Shown: positions 1-6,626 of the stretch, one piece after another
Numbering within the stretch: position 1 is the stretch's first letter
How the letters are laid out: each line of letters starts with the position of its first letter
Assembly (NCBI GenBank): GCA_029983595.1
Contig: JASBZD010000008.1
Span: 1 to 23,097 of the forward strand
Length of the DNA stretch: 23,097 nt
Direction: 5' to 3'
Origin: Peptoniphilaceae bacterium
GTDB lineage: Bacteria; Bacillota; Clostridia; Tissierellales; Peptoniphilaceae
Translations under genes and position numbers: made by a program
The notes under the pieces: generated by a model
Seen by the model: only the letters and a program-made list of their open reading frames with translations
The model's database searches: none
What the model was told of the DNA's origin: nothing

Positions 1-504
1 TTTAAATTTATCTAGATATATAGGATATTTATCCTCTTCAGAATTTTTAAATCGTCTATAATTAATTGTACCAAACTCATTAAAAAATATTAGATTATAC
101 TTACTAAACATAGCGCTAGTTTTATACTCTATCCCATTATAGTCTGATAAAACAGACACTTTATAAAATGGTATTTTAAAATCTTGTTTTGATTTATTTT
201 TAGTTAAATCTTTATAAGTAATAGGAAATTCTTCGACTTTATAGAATACTTCTTTTTTTAAATCTGGAAATAGATCAACTTTAAATCTACTATAATCATT
301 AGTTTTATTTATGTAATTATCACTATCTGAAATAATTAAATTTAAGTACGATTCAGAAATATATTTTGACTGTTCTATGTCCTTGCTATTTTTTAGTATT
401 AAATTATTAGAATCAAGAATAAAAACTAAAAAAGAAATTGATAAAGTAATAATAAATATAAAAATTAATACTAAAATAGATGCATATCCATTATATTTTC
501 TCAT
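1..504 (-). CDS. GspK/PilX-like minor pilin (3' end cut by window edge)
   Basis: This frame is open from an ATG at 504 to the window edge (168 codons visible), and the C-terminus lies outside. The protein begins MRKYNGYASILVLIF and has one hydrophobic helix over about residues 7-28. It continues with a polar segment (NSKDIEQSKYISESYLNLI) resembling the PilX_N/GspK pattern, where a basic tip and Gly precede the helix and then an A/E-rich amphipathic stretch. A prepilin-peptidase site could be Gly6^Tyr7, but mature position 5 is Leu rather than the usual Glu, as is typical of the GspK-type tip subunit. Its start overlaps the upstream gene's stop (ATGA), so the two are translationally coupled. 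It is last of four pilin-like genes in H-I-J-K order, so a tip or initiation role is inferred. The assignment rests on N-terminal architecture and position only. Confidence 0.6.
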   Translation of the reverse strand, partial: MRKYNGYASILVLIFIFIITLSISFLVFILDSNNLILKNSKDIEQSKYISESYLNLIISDSDNYINKTNDYSRFKVDLFPDLKKEVFYKVEEFPITYKDLTKNKSKQDFKIPFYKVSVLSDYNGIEYKTSAMFSKYNLIFFNEFGTINYRRFKNSEEDKYPIYLDKFK

Positions 505-1052
505 AATTTATTAGCCTTTATGTGGTATGTTCTTTTTACACTATTTTTGTTGTTATCTTCAATATAAAAATATATTAAATTATTGTTACTATTATATTCT
601 GATTTAAACTCTTTAATATCATCGTTTATAATATTTTTTCCTTTTAATACTTGATTTGAATAAAAATCAGGAAAGGAAGATTGTGTTGAAGCAAATCTTA
701 TTATACTCTTTTGTTTTGGATCATAACCATATAAATAATAAGTATCTTTATCTTGATTTTTTCTTATAAAAACAATATTATTTGTATACTCACTAAATTT
801 CATATTTTCTGGAATAATAAAATATTCTGCTCTATCAATATCAGATATTATGTAATTTAATGTATTATTAAGTTCTGATATATCGTTAGAATTATTCTTA
901 ATATTATTCATTAATGAGTTTGAAGACATTAAAATTTTTCCCATTGCTAATATTAGAATATTAATAAGAGCTATAGATATAACTAGTTCAATAAGTCCAA
1001 AACCTTTAATCTTCAATATAATATGATTCGAGAGAGACTTCTTTTTTGTCAT
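501..1052 (-). CDS. GspJ/PilW-like minor prepilin
   Basis: A 183-residue protein with a class III (type IV prepilin) signal: KIKG^FGLIELVISIALINILILA, cleaved after the Gly with Glu at mature position 5. The region after the helix has the PilW/GspJ rhythm: repeated Asn/Asp helix, then IVFIRK, YYLYGYD, SIIRFAS and a late strand pair. It is likely a low-abundance pseudopilin of the pilus tip. The ATG at 1052 overlaps the upstream gene by 47 nt and gives a 17-residue leader with only a weak ribosome-binding site. An in-frame TTG at 1016 would give the compact leader MKIKG, but it also lacks a clear Shine-Dalgarno, so the start is unsettled. The stop overlaps the next gene's ATG as ATGA. Confidence 0.8.
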   Translation of the reverse strand: MTKKKSLSNHIILKIKGFGLIELVISIALINILILAMGKILMSSNSLMNNIKNNSNDISELNNTLNYIISDIDRAEYFIIPENMKFSEYTNNIVFIRKNQDKDTYYLYGYDPKQKSIIRFASTQSSFPDFYSNQVLKGKNIINDDIKEFKSEYNSNNNLIYFYIEDNNKNSVKRTYHIKANKL

Positions 1053-1347
1053 TTTTATCTTTTACCACAACTTTAATATATTTTAATTTTTCAGGTATAT
1101 TTTTTACTTGATTTGATTCATATACATTTATCAAATACTTATCATTTTTAAAAGTTCTTTCACCAGAACTATAACTTTCTATTATAGATGACGCTAGATT
1201 GTTCATTTCAATAATTTCTTTATTATTTTCATTATTTTTAGATAAACTAAATAAATTTGGCAAAATCATAACTACCAAAATAGATAAAATCGCCATTGAA
1301 ATAATTATTTCAATTAATAGATATCCTTTAAACTTATGGTTTTTCAT
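1006..1347 (-). CDS. GspI/PilV-like minor prepilin
   Basis: A small (113-residue) pilin-like protein. Leader MKNHKFKG is followed by a cleavage site and YLLIEIIISMAILSILVVMILP, with Glu at mature position 5 and Pro near position 22, the signature of type IV pilins and type II pseudopilins. The short globular part ends in KYIKVVVKDKNDKKEVSLESYY, a beta-hairpin pattern common in PilV/GspI. Its start lies 14 nt inside the upstream GspH-like gene. Size, position and the following GspJ-like and GspK-like genes favour a GspI-type role, where GspI nucleates the tip complex in type II systems. The prepilin call is firm; the subtype is inferred. Confidence 0.82.
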   Translation of the reverse strand: MKNHKFKGYLLIEIIISMAILSILVVMILPNLFSLSKNNENNKEIIEMNNLASSIIESYSSGERTFKNDKYLINVYESNQVKNIPEKLKYIKVVVKDKNDKKEVSLESYYIED

Positions 1348-1891
1348 AGTTTTCTACTACCTTAATATATCCAGATACTGGTCTAACTACTAATTTATAT
1401 TTATTATATCTACCTTTTAGATACATTGTGCCTGCTCCACTATCATTATAATTATCTAATTCGTTAATCTTATTTGAACTATTTTTTATTCCAGGTATAC
1501 CATTTTGAGTAAAAATAAAATTGAAATTATTAGAATCTTTATTATTTAATTTAGTTACAACTTCTATATAATCTAGATGAGTTTTTTCTATAACCTTAAT
1601 ATTAGTTGCATTTAACTTATTATTTTCAGAGCTTTCTGTATATATAATATATTCATTTTTATTAAAAGCTATTCCGGTGCGTTTTCTAGAAGTAATAGCA
1701 TAATTTCTTGCATAATTCACAGATTTTTCAATTCTTTTGATTTCATTATACTCACGTTTTTTATAAATTTCATTAGTATTTATAATTATAATACCTGATA
1801 AAATTGTTATAATAAAAATAGTGAGGATTAATTCAATCGAAGTAATCCCCATTAATTTATTAGTATGCAACGATATTTTTGGCTTTTGCAT
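1334..1891 (-). CDS. GspH/FimT-like minor prepilin
   Basis: A 185-residue pilin-like protein. After a 15-residue leader ending NKLMG, the mature protein would start ITSIELILTIFIITIL, with Glu at position 5. The C-terminal beta-rich part (NEYIIYTES, NFNFIFTQNGIPG, YKLVVRPVSGYIKVVE) fits the GspH/FimT fold, in which the F-x-x-x-G pattern near the end is typical. I chose the ATG at 1891 over the GTG at 1906 because AGGTGG lies 11 nt upstream of the ATG. It overlaps the end of the PilO-like gene by about 30 nt. First of four consecutive pilin-like genes; I infer that it joins GspI/J/K-like partners in the minor-pilin tip complex. Confidence 0.8.
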   Translation of the reverse strand: MQKPKISLHTNKLMGITSIELILTIFIITILSGIIIINTNEIYKKREYNEIKRIEKSVNYARNYAITSRKRTGIAFNKNEYIIYTESSENNKLNATNIKVIEKTHLDYIEVVTKLNNKDSNNFNFIFTQNGIPGIKNSSNKINELDNYNDSGAGTMYLKGRYNKYKLVVRPVSGYIKVVENYEKP

Positions 1892-3167
1892 TAGAACCGC
1901 CACCACCTGAAACGCTAATTGATGTTATTCTAACTGGATAAGATAGATCATTTGGAATTTCAAATCTTACTGTTTCATATCCACTTCCTGATTTGGCAGA
2001 AGATATAAAAGCCTCATTTCCATTACTATCTTTTAAATATATAGTAGCATTAGTTCCGCCATATATACTTGCACTGATATTCTTTTCCCCATTTCCAATA
2101 TATAATGGCGCACCTCCAAGTGAAAGATTGCCTAAAAATACAAATTCAAATTCAGATGCGTAATTTGGATCAGAGAAATTTTTAATATTTGACTTACCTT
2201 TTAAAAACTCATAGTTATTAGATACATATTTAGTATTTGCTAGATGCCTTCCACCTCTTTTATTAACACTATTAATAGCATCAATCCTTGAAAAGTCTGG
2301 TTTTTGTGTATTTTCAGCTGAAGCTACATTTTCTGTGTTTTGTATATTTTCTTCGTTAGGATTATTTTTATTATCTAATTCTAAACTCTCTTCTTTTTTA
2401 ACATCTTCATTATTTATAGTAGTTTCTTCATTGGTGTTAGAACTATTATTAGAATTTGTATTCTCCTGAATAATTGGCTTAGAATTAGTATTTATATAAG
2501 AATTAGTATCAATTCTCGGTCTATATTCTGGAAAATTATAAATAGGTTGATTATTAGTAGCTGCAGATTGATTATTTTCAGAAACTTGTAAAGTTACTGG
2601 CTCTAGTGAGAATTCTCTTAAATATAAATTAAAAATGGTATTTTCATTCTCTGATTTCATTTCAAGTTTGTTAACAAATAAATCTTTAACACTAGTTATT
2701 GCATATAAAAATGAATCTATGTTATTTTTATCTCCTTTTACACCAATTAGACTATCTATATAATAATAATCTATATTATCTATTATATTTTTCTGTATTG
2801 GCTTTACATCATACTTTACTACATTAAGATTATTTTCTTCTGCTAGCGCTAAAAGATTAACTTTTTTACCAAAACTATTAGTTAATTCTTTCATTCTACT
2901 ATAATTAGGATTAGACTCATACTGAAATATCTGACCATTTCCTTCTTTATTCTTTAAATCTTTATTATTAATTTTATCAGCGCTTTCAATTGTATTATTA
3001 TTTATATCATCATACACAAAAGTCGTCTCACTACGGTATTCTTCTTTAGCTTCAGAGTTTATATAAGGGTTTCTAAAAAATTTTGTATAAATTAACAATA
3101 TCAAAAGTAAAACTAAAATATATATTAAATTTTTTTCGCTATTTCTTAATTTACTAAATTGTTCCAT
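1860..3167 (-). CDS. PilO-like pilus alignment protein with long surface extension
   Basis: A 435-residue bitopic membrane protein: a short cytoplasmic N-terminus, one transmembrane helix (about 13-30), then an extracytoplasmic part. Residues about 85-190 follow the PilO/GspM pattern: helix, YYYIDSLIGVKGD, a helix ending in an inner strand, then FNLYLREFSLEP. A linker rich in Asn/Glu/Ser/Thr (about 191-300) follows. A C-terminal region (about 330-435) of alternating strands and Gly/Asn turns (EFVFLGNLSLGG, ISASIYGGTNATIYL, VRITSISVSGGGG) looks like a beta-sandwich. Ordinary PilO is near 200 residues, so the extension more than doubles it. FVYD at 50-53 recurs in the preceding PilN-like protein. 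The ATG at 3167 has GGGAGAG upstream. PilO-like is inferred from order and pattern; the extension is unidentified. Confidence 0.65.
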   Translation of the reverse strand: MEQFSKLRNSEKNLIYILVLLLILLIYTKFFRNPYINSEAKEEYRSETTFVYDDINNNTIESADKINNKDLKNKEGNGQIFQYESNPNYSRMKELTNSFGKKVNLLALAEENNLNVVKYDVKPIQKNIIDNIDYYYIDSLIGVKGDKNNIDSFLYAITSVKDLFVNKLEMKSENENTIFNLYLREFSLEPVTLQVSENNQSAATNNQPIYNFPEYRPRIDTNSYINTNSKPIIQENTNSNNSSNTNEETTINNEDVKKEESLELDNKNNPNEENIQNTENVASAENTQKPDFSRIDAINSVNKRGGRHLANTKYVSNNYEFLKGKSNIKNFSDPNYASEFEFVFLGNLSLGGAPLYIGNGEKNISASIYGGTNATIYLKDSNGNEAFISSAKSGSGYETVRFEIPNDLSYPVRITSISVSGGGGSNAKAKNIVAY

Positions 3168-3753
3168 TTAGCTCTCCCACTATTTTAAAATAACTTCCAT
3201 ATTCTGACGGCCTCATATCTTCTAATATAAAATCTATTCTATAAGTATTAGATAGTTTAGAAATTAATTCATTAATAAACTCTGGTTTAGAAGCATCTCC
3301 AATGATTACGATTCTATTATAATCATCAAAATAAAACTCATTAACCTTTATCTTATCTGAACCTTTATATTCATCTAAAAGATTAAAAATATCTTGGACA
3401 ATTTTATCATTTTTCTCAACTTTTTCTAATTCATTAAAAAACATATCAGTCTTATCGAATGCTCCAGTATTACTGTTTATCGAACTTTCATCATTTTCAT
3501 CATATACAAATACAGTAGATGGTTGTTCTTGTTCAATATTAGTATTAACTTCTTTTAATTTAGAATCACTAAAATTATTTGAGTTATCAGAAATAATATC
3601 AGTGTTGTTTTTTAACTTTATGTAGTCCACTACAATAAAGATTAATATTAAAAGTAATGGAATCATATAAACTATAATTTTATTTTCATTTAATATTTTT
3701 TTTATATTATTATCTTTTCTTTTATTATCTTCTAAAAAGTTTACCGGTTTCAT
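3154..3753 (-). CDS. PilN-like pilus assembly membrane protein
   Basis: A 199-residue protein with a basic cytoplasmic N-terminus, one transmembrane helix (about 27-43) and an extracytoplasmic domain. The C-terminal half (KVNEFYFDDYNRIVIIGDAS, then a helix EFINELISKLSN, then YGSYFKIVGEL) matches the PilN/GspL periplasmic ferredoxin-like pattern: strand, turn, helix, strand. The preceding segment contains TVFVYDENDES, also found in the PilO-like neighbour. In other systems PilN and PilO form a heterodimer that links the cytoplasmic PilM ring to the pilin platform. I chose the ATG at 3753, which follows AAGAGGG closely, over the TTG at 3783. It overlaps the PilM-like gene by 29 nt and the next gene by 14 nt. 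Identification is by topology and gene order. Confidence 0.62.
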   Translation of the reverse strand: MKPVNFLEDNKRKDNNIKKILNENKIIVYMIPLLLILIFIVVDYIKLKNNTDIISDNSNNFSDSKLKEVNTNIEQEQPSTVFVYDENDESSINSNTGAFDKTDMFFNELEKVEKNDKIVQDIFNLLDEYKGSDKIKVNEFYFDDYNRIVIIGDASKPEFINELISKLSNTYRIDFILEDMRPSEYGSYFKIVGELNGTI

Positions 3754-4531
3754 TATCCCTCTTAAAATATGAATTAAAATCAAAATCTAACTTAGTCTTT
3801 TTATTTAATTTATCTTTAGATGCTAGTTCGAATAAATTTATATAATCATCATTTCCAAAATAGTATAAAGATAAGTCTTTATCTATGTTTTCTAATATCA
3901 TTTTATGAAAATTTTCTAATCTATTTTTATTAGTTATATCATCTATATCTAGATTTAACATATATGTTTTTTTTATTCTATAATTTAGTACTTTTTTATA
4001 TTTAAAAGTTATAATTTCAATATAATCGTCTTGTATATTAAGCGCTTGAAAATCATCTTCATTAATTAAATCTATACTAGAAATAAACTCTGAAACAAAG
4101 TTGGTCATAAAAGATGATTTAATATTATTTTCATCAATAATATTTTTTAAAAACTCAACTATAAAATTAGGGATAGCATATAAATAAATTTGACTATTCA
4201 TATAGTTATGTCTTTTTAAATAGAAGTTTTCTTTATCAGGAAAAATTTCTTCAATATTATATTTAATATAATTTATAACTTCTTTTTCTTTTAAATCTTC
4301 TACATTTTCATATCTAAATAAATTCTCATCAGTAAAATATCTTATCAATAAATTATCTGAATTCTCCATAAATGCCAACGTTTTATTAAATAAATACTTT
4401 ACAAATAAAATATCATCAATACCCTTTTTAGAAATTACACCATCTTCAAAATTTTCTGTATGTATAATTTTTCCATCTTTTTCAAGACTAATAGATTTTA
4501 AGTTGTTAATGTTTAGAATGTATGTATCCAA
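3725..4531 (-). CDS. Degenerate PilM-like cytoplasmic pilus assembly protein
   Basis: A 268-residue soluble protein without membrane segments or signal peptide, placed where pilM normally sits, just ahead of the PilN-like gene. The start (YILNINNLKSISLEKDGKII), a middle reading YIKYNIEEIFPDKENFYLKR, and a later ISSIDLINEDDFQALNIQDD recall the PilM/GspL actin-like fold. That family matures around an interface loop where the protein binds PilN. The usual nucleotide-binding glycines (GID-G, DIG) are missing and the protein is shorter than typical PilM (about 350), so it may be a non-nucleotide-binding scaffold. The start is a TTG at 4531 with TCTGGAG seven bases upstream, overlapping the peptidase gene by 19 nt. 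Weak similarity; the call rests mainly on position. Confidence 0.5.
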   Translation of the reverse strand: MDTYILNINNLKSISLEKDGKIIHTENFEDGVISKKGIDDILFVKYLFNKTLAFMENSDNLLIRYFTDENLFRYENVEDLKEKEVINYIKYNIEEIFPDKENFYLKRHNYMNSQIYLYAIPNFIVEFLKNIIDENNIKSSFMTNFVSEFISSIDLINEDDFQALNIQDDYIEIITFKYKKVLNYRIKKTYMLNLDIDDITNKNRLENFHKMILENIDKDLSLYYFGNDDYINLFELASKDKLNKKTKLDFDFNSYFKRDNETGKLFRR

Positions 4532-4965
4532 TTTAAAACTCCAGATAAAATATAACTTATTAAAATAAATTTAGTAAATGGTATTTTCGATTCTAAAGAA
4601 TTACCTTTTAAGATAAAAAATATAGAATAAATCGCCCCAAATATAAATTGCAATGTAAAAAAATAAAAATAATATAATGGACTATAAAAATCTAAAGATA
4701 GTACTATATTAATTAAAACATCACCTAAACCATAATTATTTTTTGAAATAAAATAAATCGCTAATTGTATCATAGTAGCTAAAAGTAAAGACTTATATGG
4801 CAATTCTTTATAAATATAGTTACTAACTATTGTAGATATAAATAATCCAAATAATATAAACGAAGAAAACTCCATATCTTTTTCATCTTGGTAAGTTATA
4901 AAAATTAGTAATATAACTTTTATTAAAAATAAAGCTATTCTAGTTTCCAGTTTGATATTATTCAT
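4513..4965 (-). CDS. pilD: Prepilin peptidase (A24 family, peptidase domain only)
   Basis: A 150-residue polytopic membrane protein with about five hydrophobic segments. It carries the two catalytic aspartates of A24 aspartic peptidases: one in TYQDEKDMEFSSF (Asp27, with Asp30 nearby) at the cytoplasmic end of an early helix, and one in the GxGD motif NYGLGDVLIN (Asp82). The last part (KIPFTKFILISYILSG) matches the family's PF-x-P-xx-G-like end. It lacks the N-terminal zinc/methyltransferase domain of full PilD (about 250-290 residues), so it would cleave prepilins but probably not N-methylate them. One nucleotide separates it from the major pilin gene, whose product and the four other pilin-like proteins here would be its substrates. 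Confidence 0.85.
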   Translation of the reverse strand: MNNIKLETRIALFLIKVILLIFITYQDEKDMEFSSFILFGLFISTIVSNYIYKELPYKSLLLATMIQLAIYFISKNNYGLGDVLINIVLSLDFYSPLYYFYFFTLQFIFGAIYSIFFILKGNSLESKIPFTKFILISYILSGVLNWIHTF

Positions 4966-4966
4966 C

Positions 4967-5410
4967 TTACGGATTAGAAGTAGTGTCTTCTACCGGATTT
5001 TTAGTAGTGTCTTTTACAACTTTACCATTTTCTATCTTATATAGACCTGGAGTAATTTTAATTTCACCTTCATTTTCTTTAACATTCCACTTTTCTTCAG
5101 AATCATCTACAGTCGGTTTTCGACCAAACTCTTTTTCATAAATTGAGCTAGGTATTTTTGGGAATTCTCCACCTTCTAAATACCCCTTAGTTTTTTCTCT
5201 GATATTATCATTTGTAACATTTCCATCCATACTTGCCATAATTGCAGCACTTTTTATTGTTTGAACATTGGAGTTATGAGCTGAAACTTCTGCTGATAAT
5301 TTTGCCTTGGAAAATTGAGGAATCGCCACAGCTATTAGAATCGCAGCAATTGCTATAACTATAATTAACTCAACTAAAGTAAATCCTTTTAGCTTTTTAA
5401 ATTTTTTCAT
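4967..5410 (-). CDS. pilA: Major type IV pilin
   Basis: A 147-residue prepilin with a textbook leader and helix: MKKFKKLKG^FTLVELIIVIAI, Glu at mature position 5, Pro at about 22, then the long amphipathic helix (FSKAKLSAEVSAHNSNVQT). The mature protein is about 138 residues with no cysteines, so there is no disulfide-closed D-region. Unlike the four pilin-like genes further on, it has a perfect class III signal, a strong ribosome-binding site (AAGGAG) and 25 bases of its own upstream spacer, as expected for the abundant fibre subunit. The C-terminus holds two copies of an eight-residue unit (VKDTTKNP, VEDTTSNP), Thr-rich and probably surface exposed. It sits between pilC and the peptidase gene. 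Confidence 0.92.
   Translation of the reverse strand: MKKFKKLKGFTLVELIIVIAIAAILIAVAIPQFSKAKLSAEVSAHNSNVQTIKSAAIMASMDGNVTNDNIREKTKGYLEGGEFPKIPSSIYEKEFGRKPTVDDSEEKWNVKENEGEIKITPGLYKIENGKVVKDTTKNPVEDTTSNP
4970..5017 (-). repeat. 24-bp tandem repeat (two copies) at the 3' end of the pilin gene
   Basis: Two adjacent 24-base units, 4994-5017 and 4970-4993, match at 20 of 24 positions and encode VKDTTKNP and VEDTTSNP, the last residues of the major pilin. The shared core is GACACTACT and the unit ends in AATCCG before the stop codon. Being a multiple of three, a gain or loss would keep the frame. Confidence 0.85.
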
Positions 5411-5435
5411 ATTTTTCTCCTTAGAATATATAAAC

Positions 5436-6626
5436 TTATATTACATCTACTAAATTAAAAGTAGGCAATGCAATAGCAATAACCACCGTTCCAACAACTA
5501 TTGATACTAATATTATAACTAGTGGTTCAAAAATTGACATTAGTTTTTTCCCATCTTCTTCAACTTGATTAGAAAAATATTCATATGAAGTAGCCATAGA
5601 ACTTTCTAAGTTTGACGAATATTCACCAATATTTACTAAATTTAAAAACATTGTAGGCGATTGTTTAATTTTTGAGAAGGCTTCATTTAAACTATGACCA
5701 TTTAAAATATCTTTTTTAGACTCCTCAAATCTTGTTTTAAGATATAAATTTTTCATAGATTTTGAAGATAATTCAACAGCCTTAATAGTCTCAATTCCAG
5801 ATTTTAACATAATTCTAAAAATCCCAGAAAAACGCTGTATATCATTATTTATTAAAAACTCACCTAAAAAAGGAAGTCTAAGTAGTGTTCTTGATAATAC
5901 TAGTTTTTTATCATTACTCAATCTATTTTTAAGAAATAAAACTAATAAAATAATAGCTAAAATTATAAAAATACCATATCTTGATATAAATGAAGAAGTG
6001 TTAATAACAAATGTAGTTAAAGTCGGCAATTCAGTTATTTCAAAAGCCCTATATAGTTCTAAGTATTTAGGAATTATAAACGACACAACTATAGAAATTA
6101 TTAAAAAAGTTACGAGTAATAAAATCACTGGATAATAAAGAGAATTTTTTAGATTCTGTTTTAATTTTTCTTCCTTATTATAATACTCAGATAAAATATC
6201 TAAAGATTCAGATAAATTAGAAGAATGCTCCCCCGCTTCTATAATATTAGTTACTAGCTTAGGAAATTTTTGAGTCATATCAACTGACTGGCTCAAAGTA
6301 AATCCATTATCTAAATTATTATCGATTTCTTCATATATTAATTTATAGTCCTTATCTTTTTCTTGTCTAATTAAAATTTCTAACGCTGTTTTAGTATCCA
6401 TTCCAGAACTAAGTAAGATACTTAGCTCTTTTAAAAGAATAACTAGTTTTTTATTCTTTATTTTTTTATTATGTAATGAAAAGCTTATGTCTTTAACTTC
6501 TTCTATATTAATAATTTTAAAATCATTATTTTTAAGATCATTAATTATTAATGATTTATCAAGTCCGCTATAAACTTTTTCGTGTCTAATACCAGAATTA
6601 TCTATGAATTTTACTTTATATTTCAT
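5436..6626 (-). CDS. pilC: Type IV pilus platform protein
   Basis: A 396-residue inner-membrane protein with the two-fold T2SSF (GspF/PilC) architecture. The first cytoplasmic helical domain (about 58-160) contains LLKELSILLSSGM, a helix GFTLSQSVDM and the IEAGEHSSNL motif. A hydrophobic hairpin follows (about 165-187 and 213-232). A second copy (about 260-360) has FSGIFRIMLKSGI and VNIGEYSSNL, and the last helix is about 364-390. Length matches the family (about 400). PilC is the rotor-like platform on which PilB acts to add pilin subunits. The start overlaps the stop of pilB by one base (TAATG), which implies coupled synthesis of the ATPase and platform. Very secure. Confidence 0.95.
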   Translation of the reverse strand: MKYKVKFIDNSGIRHEKVYSGLDKSLIINDLKNNDFKIINIEEVKDISFSLHNKKIKNKKLVILLKELSILLSSGMDTKTALEILIRQEKDKDYKLIYEEIDNNLDNGFTLSQSVDMTQKFPKLVTNIIEAGEHSSNLSESLDILSEYYNKEEKLKQNLKNSLYYPVILLLVTFLIISIVVSFIIPKYLELYRAFEITELPTLTTFVINTSSFISRYGIFIILAIILLVLFLKNRLSNDKKLVLSRTLLRLPFLGEFLINNDIQRFSGIFRIMLKSGIETIKAVELSSKSMKNLYLKTRFEESKKDILNGHSLNEAFSKIKQSPTMFLNLVNIGEYSSNLESSMATSYEYFSNQVEEDGKKLMSIFEPLVIILVSIVVGTVVIAIALPTFNLVDVI

